64,000 bases of DNA from Gordonia alkaliphila (GCF_023017165.1 NZ_JALKBW010000001.1:1240001-1304000); one strand, 5' to 3'. Counted from the first letter of the stretch, positions 45,644-54,556 are shown. Translations and numbers: made by a program. Notes: generated from the letters alone by a model not told the origin.

Positions 45644-46730
45644 CACCAATACAGTGCGCGTGGCCATCGTCGGCGTGGGCAACTGCGCCGCTTCCCTGGT
45701 CCAAGGCGTTCAGTACTACAAAGACGCCGACGAGAATTCGACCGTCCCCGGCCTGATGCACGTGAAGTTCGGTCAGTACCACGTGCGCGACGTCGAGTTC
45801 GTCGCCGCGTTCGACGTCGACGCCAAGAAGGTCGGCTTCGACCTGTCCGAGGCGATCGCCAACAGCGAGAACAACACCATCAAGATCGCTGATGTGCCCC
45901 CGATGAACGTCCCGGTGCAGCGCGGCCACACCCTCGACGGGCTCGGCAAGTACTACCGCGAGACCATCACCGAGGCCGACGGCGACGGTGTGGACGTGGT
46001 CCAGGCGCTGAAGAACGCCGAGGTCGACGTGCTGGTGAGCTACCTTCCGGTGGGCTCCGAGCAGGCTGACAAGTTCTACGCCCAGTGCGCCATCGACGCG
46101 GGTGTCGCGTTCGTCAACGCCCTCCCCGTGTTCATCGCTTCGGACCCCGAGTGGGCCCAGAAGTTCATCGACGCCGGTGTCCCGATCGTCGGCGACGACA
46201 TCAAGAGCCAGGTCGGCGCCACCATCACCCACCGCGTGATGGCGAAGCTGTTCGAGGATCGCGGCGTGGAGCTGGACCGTACGTACCAGCTGAACGTCGG
46301 CGGCAACATGGACTTCAAGAACATGCTCGAGCGTGAGCGTCTGGAGTCCAAGAAGGTCTCCAAGACCCAGGCCGTCACCTCCATCCTGGAAGGCCCGCTG
46401 GCCGGCAAGGTGTACGACAAGAACGTGCACATCGGCCCGTCGGACTACGTCCAGTGGCTCGACGACCGCAAGTGGGCGTACGTCCGCCTCGAGGGTCGCG
46501 CCTTCGGTGACGTTCCGCTGAACCTGGAGTACAAGCTCGAGGTCTGGGACTCCCCGAACTCGGCCGGCATCATCATCGACGCCGTGCGCGCCGCGAAGAT
46601 CGCCAAGGACCGCGGCCTCGGCGGCCCGATCCTCCCGGCCTCGGCCTACCTGATGAAGAGCCCGCCGGTCCAGATCCCCGACGATCAGGCCCGCGCCCAG
46701 CTCGAAGCCTTCATCATCGGCGCCGAGTAA
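45636..46730 (+). CDS. ino1: Inositol-3-phosphate synthase
   Basis: A 364-aa enzyme starting [24 protein letters not shown], an NAD-binding GxGxxA fold. [18 protein letters not shown] and [15 protein letters not shown] are active-site segments of myo-inositol phosphate synthase. It turns glucose-6-phosphate into inositol-phosphate, feeding phosphatidylinositol, mannosides and mycothiol. ATG 45636 has AAGGAGAA 8 nt upstream and overlaps the padR stop. Confidence 0.96.
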   Translation: MGDTNTVRVAIVGVGNCAASLVQGVQYYKDADENSTVPGLMHVKFGQYHVRDVEFVAAFDVDAKKVGFDLSEAIANSENNTIKIADVPPMNVPVQRGHTLDGLGKYYRETITEADGDGVDVVQALKNAEVDVLVSYLPVGSEQADKFYAQCAIDAGVAFVNALPVFIASDPEWAQKFIDAGVPIVGDDIKSQVGATITHRVMAKLFEDRGVELDRTYQLNVGGNMDFKNMLERERLESKKVSKTQAVTSILEGPLAGKVYDKNVHIGPSDYVQWLDDRKWAYVRLEGRAFGDVPLNLEYKLEVWDSPNSAGIIIDAVRAAKIAKDRGLGGPILPASAYLMKSPPVQIPDDQARAQLEAFIIGAE

Positions 46731-46753
46731 GATTGCGCTCACTCCCCTCGCAC

Positions 46754-46792
46754 GCTCCCTGAGCCTCCTCGCTCCCTGAGCCTGTCGAAGGG
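46754..46792. repeat. Tandem GCTCCCTGAGCCT repeat with GTCGAAGGG tail
   Basis: GCTCCCTGAGCCT occurs at 46754-46766 and again at 46771-46783, the second followed by GTCGAAGGG. It lies just before the ino1 terminator. The motif resembles dispersed intergenic elements I associate with actinobacterial genomes. Confidence 0.45.
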
Positions 46793-46800
46793 TCGATCCT

Positions 46801-46838
46801 GAACGCCCCTCCCGACCCTCGTGTCGGGAGGGGCGTTC
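46801..46838 (+). terminator. Terminator hairpin of ino1
   Basis: A 16-bp perfect stem (GAACGCCCCTCCCGAC with 46823-46838) and a 6-nt loop, 70 nt after the ino1 stop. TCTG follows rather than a long T run, common in high-GC genomes. Confidence 0.8.
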
Positions 46839-46873
46839 TGCGTACGCCCCAAGATCCTGACTTCTGCAGCAGC

Positions 46874-46879
46874 TACCAT
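46874..46879 (+). promoter_or_regulatory. -10 box TACCAT, leaderless start
   Basis: TACCAT, 7 nt, then GTG 46887. It supports that GTG as the start of the membrane-protein gene. Confidence 0.45.
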
Positions 46880-46886
46880 CGGCCCG

Positions 46887-47996
46887 GTGAGCACTGAGAT
46901 GGATCAGGTCGAACTGAGTGTCCTTCCGAATCAGCCCTCCTATCACGAACTCGCAGCCACCGCCGAGCGGCACGTGCGCGTGGTTCCACTGGTTCTGGCC
47001 GTGCCGGTGGAGGACGGGGCGTCCGACCCCATGTCCTGCCGCTTCATCGTCGGCGAAGTGGTCGTCGTCGCTCACGAGTCCGGCATCGACTATCGCGTGT
47101 GGGGCGGCCACGCATGGGACCTCGACTCGGCGGGAATCGGCCCGGAATCAAGGATCGACCCCGACCGCGGCCCCGGACCTCTCGCCGGCCTGAAACCGGC
47201 TGTCGCACCGATCCTTCCCAAGCGACGTGAGAACGAGGACCTCTCGTTCACCGTTACGAGGCATGCGAAAGCGATCGCCGAAGTCTCGCGGAATGCCGCG
47301 GCAGAACTCCGCGAGTTCCGCTACCACTGGGAGAACGCGCTCGCGGAGGAGTCTGAAGGCAGTGCCTCCGAACTTCACACGTCGATCGTGGCGTCGATCC
47401 TCAAGCTCCACATCATCGGAGGTCGCGTCGTCGACATCGCCGAGACCGCGGTGCGCGAGGGGCTCTACGTCTACCTGGACGACAGCGAGGCCTACTCGGC
47501 CTACCGCCGACGTCGCGACCCGGATCTGCTGGTCGACGTCGAACCCGCCACCCCGCTCACTCGCCCGTGGATGCGGCTGCACGATGCCACAGTGCGTCAG
47601 TGCGAGCACCTGGCGCTGACCGTGCGGCACGAATCCGAAGCCCTGATGAATCTGCTGAACGGCGCCTCGTCAACCGCCGAATCCCGTGAAGCCGACGCGC
47701 AGACCCGCTTGAATCAGCTCGTCGCGCTGCTGTCGATCGGCCTTGGCGTACCCGCCCTGGTCCTCGCTCTCTACGGCGCCCAAGTGCTGCTGCCGCTGGA
47801 GAATTGGCGTCAGTGGGTGGCCTTCAGCCCGGTGGCGCTGTCCCTCCTTGTGGCGGCGGTGTTGGCCATCGTCCGAGCTCCCGCGGGCAAGACCTCGTCG
47901 CTGTGGAAGTTAGCCGGCTGGGCGGTGATCGCGATCCTGGCCGCCCTGATCATCGGTGCCGTCGCGGTGGTCCCGACTTCGATGTCACCCGCCTAG
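46887..47996 (+). CDS. Membrane protein of unknown function
   Basis: About 369 aa. The GTG at 46887 is backed by a TACCAT box 7 nt upstream. The first 300 residues are soluble and charged, with a helical region (about 130-300) rich in Glu and Arg; the C-terminus has two membrane helices separated by LPLENWRQWVAFSP and ends soon after. This soluble-domain plus two C-terminal helices layout recalls CorA-type proteins, but no GMN motif is present. I do not recognise the family. Confidence 0.75.
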   Translation: MSTEMDQVELSVLPNQPSYHELAATAERHVRVVPLVLAVPVEDGASDPMSCRFIVGEVVVVAHESGIDYRVWGGHAWDLDSAGIGPESRIDPDRGPGPLAGLKPAVAPILPKRRENEDLSFTVTRHAKAIAEVSRNAAAELREFRYHWENALAEESEGSASELHTSIVASILKLHIIGGRVVDIAETAVREGLYVYLDDSEAYSAYRRRRDPDLLVDVEPATPLTRPWMRLHDATVRQCEHLALTVRHESEALMNLLNGASSTAESREADAQTRLNQLVALLSIGLGVPALVLALYGAQVLLPLENWRQWVAFSPVALSLLVAAVLAIVRAPAGKTSSLWKLAGWAVIAILAALIIGAVAVVPTSMSPA

Positions 47997-48167
47997 GAAG
48001 ACCCACGGCAGCCATCCAGCAAGAGTTTTATGTCCGCAGAAGCACCTCACAGGTGCCTCCGCGGAAGCAAAACTCACCATCACTCCGGGAACTCGCCTCA
48101 CTCCCCAGCGCACCACCGTCGTCAGGCCGCCGCGGCGACTCTTCGTTCGTCCGCACATACCGATGAC

Positions 48168-48173
48168 TACGCT
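48168..48173 (+). promoter_or_regulatory. -10 box TACGCT, leaderless start
   Basis: TACGCT, 6 nt, then GTG 48180. It supports the short N-terminus of the antiporter. Confidence 0.45.
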
Positions 48174-48179
48174 CGATCC

Positions 48180-49346
48180 GTGACCGCCGCCACCCTCGTG
48201 CTCGTTCCGCTCCTCGCCGTGCTCGCCCCGATCATCACGCGCGGCCTGCGGCGATGGGTGGTCCTGCCGGTGATCGTCTTCGAGCTGCTGCTCGGCATCG
48301 TGGTGGGCCCGTCGGTCCTGGAACTGGTCGAGCCGGTGGAGGCATTGCAACTGCTCTCCGAGTTCGGCGTGGCCATGCTCTTCTTCATGGCCGGCACCGA
48401 GATCAACGCGGCGGCGTTGCGCGGGCGCACCGGCGCCCGGGCCGGGCTCGGCTGGTTGCTCAGCCTGGCGATCGGCATCGGGATGGGCTGGATCCTGGTG
48501 CCCGGCGTGGGCGCGGTGATCATCGGCATCGCACTGTCGTCGACGGCGCTCGGCACCCTCATCCCGGTGCTGCGAGACAACGGCGACCTGCATTCGCCCT
48601 TCGGCCGCGCCGTGGGTGCAATCGGCACCGTCGGCGAGTTCGGACCGATCGTCGCCATCTCGGTGATGCTGTCGAACCGCTCGACTCTCGCGGCCATCCT
48701 CGTCCTCGTGGCGTTCGGCGTGCTGGCCGTGCTCGCGATCTGGCGCGCGCTGCGCTTGGAGACCGGCAAGCTGCACCGCTTCGTCGAAAGCACGTTGCAT
48801 ACGTCGGCGCAGTTCGCCGTCCGGCTGGTGCTGCTGATCGTCGCCGCGCTCGTCGCGTTGAGCGCATGGCTCGACGTCGACATCCTCCTCGGCGCCTTCA
48901 CCGCAGGCATCATCTGGCACATCCTGATCCGGGACGCCGACCCCGAGACTCAGGAAGCGGTGGAGAGCAAGATCGAAGGCCTCGCCTTCGGCTTCCTGAT
49001 CCCCATCTTCTTCATCGTCACCGGCATCGAGTTCGACCTGGACGCGCTGCTGGAACAGCCCTGGACGCTGGCGTTGCTCCCCGTGGTCGCCCTCGCCCTG
49101 TTCGTCGCCCGCGGCCTCCCCTCTGCACTGGCCGCCCCCGAGGGCAGTGACCGTCGCACCAGACTCTCGGTGGCCCTGATGGGCGCCACCGGTCTACCGA
49201 TCATCATCGTGGCCACCACCACCGGTGTGGCCGCGGGCTACATCTCCGCGACCGCCGCAGCCGTGCTGGTCGGCGGCGGCATGCTGTCGGTGCTGCTGTT
49301 CCCGGCCCTGGCCACCGTGATCCGTGCGAAAGCGCCGAGCCGGTAG
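48180..49346 (+). CDS. CPA2-type monovalent cation:proton antiporter
   Basis: A 388-aa membrane protein with about 12 helices. FGVAMLFFMAGTEIN and GIALSSTALGTLIPVL match the Na+/H+ exchanger domain (PF00999), and SAWLDVDILLGAFTAGIIW and IPIFFIVTGIEFDLDALL are typical of CPA2/KefB-like proteins. There is no C-terminal TrkA-N/RCK domain, so it is the short form. The GTG at 48180 is supported by a leaderless promoter; a longer frame from 48030 has non-coding character. It likely exchanges Na+ or K+ for protons. Confidence 0.88.
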   Translation: MTAATLVLVPLLAVLAPIITRGLRRWVVLPVIVFELLLGIVVGPSVLELVEPVEALQLLSEFGVAMLFFMAGTEINAAALRGRTGARAGLGWLLSLAIGIGMGWILVPGVGAVIIGIALSSTALGTLIPVLRDNGDLHSPFGRAVGAIGTVGEFGPIVAISVMLSNRSTLAAILVLVAFGVLAVLAIWRALRLETGKLHRFVESTLHTSAQFAVRLVLLIVAALVALSAWLDVDILLGAFTAGIIWHILIRDADPETQEAVESKIEGLAFGFLIPIFFIVTGIEFDLDALLEQPWTLALLPVVALALFVARGLPSALAAPEGSDRRTRLSVALMGATGLPIIIVATTTGVAAGYISATAAAVLVGGGMLSVLLFPALATVIRAKAPSR

Positions 49347-49354
49347 GCGGCACC

Positions 49355-49951
49355 TCAGCTCGCGACGGCGCCCGCATGCTCGGGCAGCGGAATCCACCCG
49401 TCGGCGATCATCTCCAGCAGCAACTGCGTCTTGTTGCTCACCTGCCGCCCCGCCGCGCAATATCGATCGGTGGCCCGCCGATAGTGCGTGCGCACCGTCG
49501 ACGCAGCCAGGAAGTGCGCCGCGGCGGTCTCCTCCACGGTGGCCCCGAGGACGTACGTCGTCAGCACCTCCCGTTCCCGGGGGCTCAGCCGAATCGCGGT
49601 CGGCGAGTGCGGCTCACCCAACGCGGTCGTCAGGAACTCGCGGAGGTGCTTGAGCGCATCGTCGGTCGCAGGAATCACGGTGACCCCTCGTGGCACCGTG
49701 ACCTCCTGCTCTCCCGAGTGCAACAGCACCATCGCCACCCCGGCACTCGCGTACCGCGGATCCGTGGCCACCATCTCCAATCGCTCGAGATCCCGCACCA
49801 GAATGGCGCCCACCGTCCCCTCCGCCGCCCCGGGCGGCTGCTCGAAGTTCACCGCGATCGCCGCATAGCCGCACCGGTCCACCACACCGATCGTCGCCTG
49901 GTCCGCGAGATCGTGTTCCACCACCACCCCCACCGTTCGTCCTGGTCCCAT
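49355..49951 (-). CDS. LuxR-type regulator with degenerate receiver
   Basis: A 198-aa protein. The ATG at 49951 has AAGGACGG upstream. The first 130 residues have receiver-like length but lack the usual acidic pocket and Lys. The C-terminal LuxR HTH is RLSPREREVLTTYVLGATVEETAAAHFLAASTVRTHYRR-like, followed by NKTQLLLEMIADGWI. The same C-terminus occurs in the gene at 51465, so the two are paralogs. It probably acts without phosphorylation. Its stop lies 8 bp from that of the convergent antiporter. Confidence 0.8.
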   Translation of the reverse strand: MGPGRTVGVVVEHDLADQATIGVVDRCGYAAIAVNFEQPPGAAEGTVGAILVRDLERLEMVATDPRYASAGVAMVLLHSGEQEVTVPRGVTVIPATDDALKHLREFLTTALGEPHSPTAIRLSPREREVLTTYVLGATVEETAAAHFLAASTVRTHYRRATDRYCAAGRQVSNKTQLLLEMIADGWIPLPEHAGAVAS

Positions 49952-50126
49952 GTGACCGTCCTTCTTCCCGCCCGGGCCATGCACTCCACTGAATGACGTC
50001 CTCAGTTTGGTGGGCTGCGCGAACGCAGTCAACCTGCTAGCTGACACTTCTGATCCGATTTCGGGTGGAAATCTTCGCGTTTGTCGGATCATCGTGCGTG
50101 ATCACACATTTGCCGAGCGTGCGCCC

Positions 50127-50132
50127 TACGAT
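50127..50132 (+). promoter_or_regulatory. -10 box TACGAT, leaderless start
   Basis: TACGAT, 6 nt (CAGGAG), then ATG 50139. AGGAG touches the start codon and is too close to act as Shine-Dalgarno, so a leaderless transcript fits better. Confidence 0.45.
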
Positions 50133-50138
50133 CAGGAG

Positions 50139-50864
50139 ATGGCAGTCGGCTTACGCATCCTCATCGCCTCCCCCCTCGGGCGAGTGATCTCCGGCCCCCT
50201 CGAGGCGGCCTTCGACGACGTGACCGTCGCCGTCGCCACGACCGACGACGAACTGATGGCGATCATCTCCGGCACCGTGCGGTACGACGTCGTCGCCGCC
50301 GACCTGATCTGGAATCGCCCCGAAATGGAGTGGACGTTCGACGGCCTCGACGTGATCGATCGGTTGAACCAAGCCCAACGTCCCGCCCCGGTCCTGTTGG
50401 CGACGCAGGGGCACAGCATGGAGGCCGATCACCTCGAGGAAGCCCGTCTGCGTCCCGAAGTCTTCGGCGTGATGCCCAAGGCCGGCGGTCTCCCGGTGAT
50501 CATGGACTCCCTGCGGGCGGCCGCGCTGGGACGTCGGCTCCCCCCGCCGCCCGTCAGCATCGTCGGCCGACCACCGCTCTACGAACTCTTCGCCGACCGC
50601 CGCGGACACACCGCCGCGCGCATGGCCGGCGCGATCGCCTCCGGACGAGCCTCCGACGGGGCCTCGCTGGCCGCCGTCGCCAAGGTCTCGCCCAGCACCG
50701 CTAACAAGGTGACCAGCCACTACCTCGGCCCCATGCTGCTGGCCCGCGCCGAGCACGACGGCCGGCTGCCCCTCACGCAGGGCTCCGTGTACCGCTGGTG
50801 CGGTCTGCACGCGCGGTACATCACCAGTTGGTGCCGGCGACACGGTCACGCCGACGTGCTCTAG
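50139..50864 (+). CDS. Receiver-like protein with an unusual C-terminal DNA-binding region
   Basis: A 241-aa protein. Residues 1-130 follow a receiver fold: LRILIAS first strand, Asp55 in VVAADLIW at the phosphoacceptor position, and Lys114 in VMPKAGG at the conserved lysine. After a Pro-rich linker, residues 150-241 contain a probable helix-turn-helix (LAAVAKVSPSTANKVTSHYL) and an aromatic/Cys-bearing tail (YRWCGLHARYITSWCRRHGH). This output is neither LuxR nor OmpR type that I recognise. No partner kinase lies immediately next to it. Confidence 0.7.
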   Translation: MAVGLRILIASPLGRVISGPLEAAFDDVTVAVATTDDELMAIISGTVRYDVVAADLIWNRPEMEWTFDGLDVIDRLNQAQRPAPVLLATQGHSMEADHLEEARLRPEVFGVMPKAGGLPVIMDSLRAAALGRRLPPPPVSIVGRPPLYELFADRRGHTAARMAGAIASGRASDGASLAAVAKVSPSTANKVTSHYLGPMLLARAEHDGRLPLTQGSVYRWCGLHARYITSWCRRHGHADVL

Positions 50865-50927
50865 TGCATCAGTTCTGCGGGGCATCGCCGGTGATCTCGG
50901 AGACCCAGCCACCCGTAGACCTCGGAA

Positions 50928-51461
50928 TCAGCTGTCCCGGAGCGCCCGACTGATCGGTGCACGGGTGACCGCCCGGATCATCGTCCTGCTGCGGTTGAGG
51001 TGACGGCTTGGCCTGCTCCGCCGGTGTCGTCGCCGCCCCGGTTCCTCGTCGACGAAGCCGGTGAGCACGCCGATCTCCGCCAGGGCCGCGAGATTCACCT
51101 CGCGATTGAGACTGTCGTGCAGGAACTCGCTCAACCGATCGCGGGTGACGTCGTCCAGCTCACGCCCGCCCTCGGGCGCGACCGCGCGCCGGCACGTGCC
51201 GTAGGCGTCCAGGATGTGCAGACGCGTGGCGTCGAAGAGCGCGTCGCGCAGCAGCCGGGCGACGGCGTCGTCGCGATCCACCAGACCTACGATGCGCTCG
51301 AGCAGCACATGGAGCACCGGGTCGACGTGCGAGATCACCTGGCTCGCCGAGCCCCTGCCGCTTCCGCACACCGTGGTATCGGAATTTTCCGAGGTGGCGG
51401 GCATGCCCGCCCGGAGATTCGTCGACGACGCGGCGGCGCTACACGCCTCCGCACACCCCAC
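50928..51461 (-). CDS. Hypothetical protein, possibly decayed
   Basis: An open frame of 177 codons starting 3 nt after the stop of the regulator at 51465 (GTG 51461; ATG 51404 is another choice). The middle, VDPVLHVLLERIVGLVDRDDAVARLLRDALFDATR-like, is helical and looks coding. The last 35 residues are very Arg-rich and look like out-of-frame sequence, so the 3' end may have shifted. No family recognised. It may have been the partner of the upstream regulator. Confidence 0.4.
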   Translation of the reverse strand: MGCAEACSAAASSTNLRAGMPATSENSDTTVCGSGRGSASQVISHVDPVLHVLLERIVGLVDRDDAVARLLRDALFDATRLHILDAYGTCRRAVAPEGGRELDDVTRDRLSEFLHDSLNREVNLAALAEIGVLTGFVDEEPGRRRHRRSRPSRHLNRSRTMIRAVTRAPISRALRDS

Positions 51462-51464
51462 GTC

Positions 51465-52013
51465 TCAGGCGCATTCGCACGATTCCGGGTCCCGCGAGCG
51501 CCGGAGGCCCATCGTGTTCGACGGCTTCGAGCCGCCGTGGACGTCGATCCAGCCGTCGGCGATCATCTGCAGCAGCAACTGCGTCTTGTTCAGGACGGGT
51601 CGCCCGGCGTCGCTGTATCGCTGAGTGGCACGACGGTAATGCGTCCGCACGGTGCTCGCCGCGACGAAGTGCTCCTCGACGGTCTCCTCCACCGTCGCGC
51701 CCAGTACGTAGGTGGTGAGAACCTCCTGCTCCCGTCGGGAGATCCGCACGAGCCCCTGCGGCATCCCCACCTCAGCGGCGAGGAGTACCCGCAGTCGTTC
51801 TGCGACGCCTGCACTGTCAGCGAGATGCCGCAAGCCGCCCTTGACACCGTCCGCCTCGTCGCCGCCGATCACCACCACCCGCGACGCGATCGCCCACGGC
51901 AGCGTCTTACGAAGCGCGGGATCCTGGCTACCGGCGACGATCACTGCCGGCATTTCAGCGGTCGCGTCGAACGGGTCGACATCGGCCACGCGGTCAGCAT
52001 CTCCCGCTGCCAC
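51465..52013 (-). pseudogene. LuxR-type regulator, 5'-truncated by IS256 remnant
   Basis: About 182 codons. The C-terminal HTH (SRREQEVLTTYVLGATVEETVEEHF, then RTHYRRATQRY, NKTQLLLQMIADGWI) is nearly the same as in the gene at 49355. The N-terminal part aligns only from about residue 45 of that paralog, so roughly the first 40 residues are missing, and the frame begins where the IS256 remnant starts. The GTG at 52013 is the first start left; a shortened product could still bind DNA. Confidence 0.6.
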
Positions 52014-52014
52014 G

Positions 52015-52713
52015 GGAGTAGTGCCCCATAGAGTGGTGTAGCCCGGTGACCGGGACCATGACGAGCAGCGTGTCGTTGCTCGGAGCGGGAGCGGTCACCG
52101 TGTGATCCTTCGAGGAATCTCCTACAACCCACTCGAACGGAGTCATCACGATGACCGCACCACACATTGTCGACCCTTCGGGCTTGCTGAGCCAAGCCCC
52201 CTGAGCGATGCGTCGCCGGACTTGATGCGCGAACTGCTGCAAGCTGTGATCAACGCCCTGCTCTCCGCTGATGCCGACGCGGTATGCGGCGCTGAATGGG
52301 GGCAGCGATCAGCTGAGCGCACCAACCAGCGCAACGGATACCGGCACCGCGCCCTCGATACTCGGGTCGGAACGATCGATGTCGCTGTCCCCAAACTGCG
52401 GCAGGGCACGTATTTCCCGGAATGGCTGCTCGAGCGGCGCAAACGCTCCGAAGCAGCGTTGATCACCGTGGTCGCTGACTGCTACCTCGCCGGGGTGTCC
52501 ACCCGCCGCATGGACAAGCTTGTCAAGACACTGGGGATCAACTCGCTGTCGAAGTCCCAGGTCTCGCGGATGGCCGCTGATCTCGATGAGCACGTCGAGC
52601 AGTTCCGGCACCGCCCCTTGAGTGAAGCGGGCCCGTTCACGTTCGTCGCCGCGGACGCGTTGACGATGAAGGTCCGTGAAGGTGGTCGCGTGGTCAACGC
52701 GGTCGTGCTGGTG
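52015..52713 (+). mobile_element. IS256-family remnant (left part only)
   Basis: A partial element joining a truncated regulator on the left to a truncated histidine kinase on the right. The transposase breaks off at about 52713, where sequence switches to the kinase on the other strand. The left boundary (about 52015) is approximate; no inverted repeat pair remains to define it. Confidence 0.7.
52151..52713 (+). pseudogene. IS256 family transposase, frameshifted and 3'-truncated
   Basis: MTAPHIVDPSGLLSQA begins at ATG 52151 but hits TGA after a C5 run (52197-52201). The normal sequence resumes one frame over with SDASPDLMRELLQAVINALLSADADAV, GAEWGQRS and RNGYRHR. It continues through SLSKSQVSRMAADLDEHVEQF and FVAADALTMKVREGGRVVNAVVLV and then stops matching. 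About 195 of some 410 residues remain; the later catalytic residues are gone. Confidence 0.85.
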
Positions 52714-53739
52714 CGGTCGGGACCGACCGTCCCGCTGACCGTCCGCGTGGTTCCGATACCGCCGTGTCGACGACTGTTGCGCAGGGCTTCGGCGACGGCC
52801 GCGCCGAGGGTGCGCACCGTGTCCGCGGGTATCCATTCCGCGGTGTCTCCCGGCTCGTCGACCGTCTCGAGACCGACACCGAACACCGCTCCGGTATCCG
52901 CTTCGGCAGCCGTCGCCCGCAGGTAGATCAACGCCTGACGCGGCTCGAAAGTCTGGTCGCCGCCTCCGTCGTGAGGGATGCGGTCCAACTCGGCGATCGT
53001 CGCCGCCGCGAGGACAGGCACGTCATCCCGGGTGGCTCCGCTACGCGCGGCCACCAACAGGGTCGACAGCACGCTGTCGTGGATCAGCGCGTCGATTCGC
53101 TCGCGTTCCACCGAACGCGCGCTGCGCGGCCGCTTCCGCAGCGTCGGCGTGGGTTTCGTCGGTGGTCTCGTCCAGGAGCCGGCCGGTTCGAAAGGCCATG
53201 ACCGCTCCACCGACGAAGAGGCTGCAGAACATGATTGCGAAGAGGATCTCCGGCACCAGCATGGACGCCGGTACGTCGGTGCGCAGAGCGAAGTTGATCA
53301 GCTGCACGCCGACACATCCGACCACCATATGCACCACCGCGATCCACGCCGGCCACGCCACCACCGCCGCAAGACTGGCCAGTCCGTGGAATGCCGCCAG
53401 CCACACGCCGGCCAACTGCGAGCCCTGCGATCCGTCCCACGCCATCGGCCACGTCGCCACCGCGACGAGGAAGGTGAGCGCGGCCGTAGCCGCGAGCCAC
53501 CGCGTTCCGGCGGCGTGCCGCCGCGCTGCGACAATCCCCAGGGCCAGGCCGGGCCCGAAGACCAGAATCACCATCGTCGGCGTCCACCACGACGCCATGC
53601 GCGGGGCGAGTCCGGCGATATCGCCGGACAGCAGGAGCAGATAGCCCAGATAGCCCACGCCCACGAAGAGGGCGAAGAGTCGCGCGACGCGCAGCAGATT
53701 CTCCTGGTGGGGCACCGCCGACCACGTTCTCGAGGCCAC
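52714..53739 (-). pseudogene. Sensor histidine kinase, frameshifted and 3'-truncated
   Basis: GTG 53739 starts 2 nt after the regulator stop. The first 190 codons encode about six membrane helices ending FVGGAVMAFRTGRLLDE. The frame then shifts at a CG run (53116-53122); restoring one CG gives AAAQRARSVERERIDALIHDSVLSTLL, a clean H-box of NarL-type kinases. The ATPase part reaches AVAEALRNSRRHGG and about 15 residues more, then ends in IS256 sequence. The ATP lid and catalytic end are lost, so the kinase is dead. Confidence 0.8.
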
Positions 53740-53741
53740 CG

Positions 53742-54380
53742 CTACCGCTCCGGGATCGGCAGCAGCCCGTCTTCGACCGCGCGCTGGTACAGGTCCACCT
53801 TGGTTCCGGCCGGTCGGCCCGCGGCCGCGTACTTCGCCCGGATCCGACCCACGTAGTCGTTCACCGTCTCCGTCGACAGCCCGGTCAGGCGCGCTACCCG
53901 ATCGGCCTTCTCCCCCGAGGCGTACAGCGACAGCACCTCCTGCTGACGCGGGCTGAGATCCACCGCGTCCAGCTCCGGGTCGGCATCCACCGCGGCCGCC
54001 CACTCGGTGGTGATCACCGCTTCACCGACCGCAGCGGCCTCGATCGCGTCCAACACCAAGTCCACCGGCGCCGACTTCCGCACGATTCCCAGCACCCCGG
54101 CCTTCGCCGCGAGGCGGACGAGGTACGGGTTCTCCGCCCCGGTGTAGACCAGCACCGGGCAGCCCGCCGCATGCAGTGCGTCGATGTTCGCCGTCGGCGA
54201 CGAGCCGTCGGCCAACCGCAGATCCAGCAGGACCAGATCGAGCTCCTGCTGCTGAGTCAGCAACCCGGGCACGGTCTCCGACGACGCCACCAACTCCAGC
54301 TCGGGCCGACCGGTGAACATCGCGCCGACGCCGAGAACCATCGATTCGTGGTCTTCGACGATCCCGATTCGTTTGCCTAT
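53742..54380 (-). CDS. NarL/LuxR response regulator, start codon apparently lost (ATA)
   Basis: A receiver plus LuxR HTH. Receiver residues: EDH at the first strand end, phosphoacceptor Asp in LVLLDLRLADG, Lys in GIVRKSAP. HTH: SPRQQEVLSLYASGEKADRVARLTGLSTETVNDYVGR-like. The natural N-terminus reads GKRIGIVEDHESMVLGVG, and the codon before GKR is ATA (54380-54378), where ATG is expected. No ATG, GTG or TTG is found near the proper start. The first ordinary start, ATG 54341, would remove the EDH pocket. The partner kinase gene follows after 2 nt and is broken. Confidence 0.7.
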   Translation of the reverse strand: MGKRIGIVEDHESMVLGVGAMFTGRPELELVASSETVPGLLTQQQELDLVLLDLRLADGSSPTANIDALHAAGCPVLVYTGAENPYLVRLAAKAGVLGIVRKSAPVDLVLDAIEAAAVGEAVITTEWAAAVDADPELDAVDLSPRQQEVLSLYASGEKADRVARLTGLSTETVNDYVGRIRAKYAAAGRPAGTKVDLYQRAVEDGLLPIPER

Positions 54381-54442
54381 AGAAGGAGATTGAACACCAC
54401 AGCAATTGCCCCATATGCGGCACCGGCGAGTAGACCCGCACC

Positions 54443-54464
54443 ATGTCCTCCATTAGGAGGACAT
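54443..54464. promoter_or_regulatory. Perfect 9-4-9 inverted repeat upstream of the response regulator
   Basis: ATGTCCTCC and GGAGGACAT flank ATTA. It lies about 65-85 bp upstream of the regulator's natural start and may be its binding site. Confidence 0.45.
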
Positions 54465-54521
54465 CAAGGTCAGCGCGCTGGAGCGAGTAGTCGTACCCCG
54501 CGACCACCCGTAGTGACGACT

Positions 54522-54556
54522 GCGCCCCGAGACTTCGCGAGGAAGTCCCGGGGCGC
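54522..54556 (-). terminator. Terminator hairpin of argG
   Basis: A 15-bp stem with a single mismatch (54522-54536 with 54542-54556) and a 5-nt loop, 33 nt past the argG stop. Confidence 0.7.
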
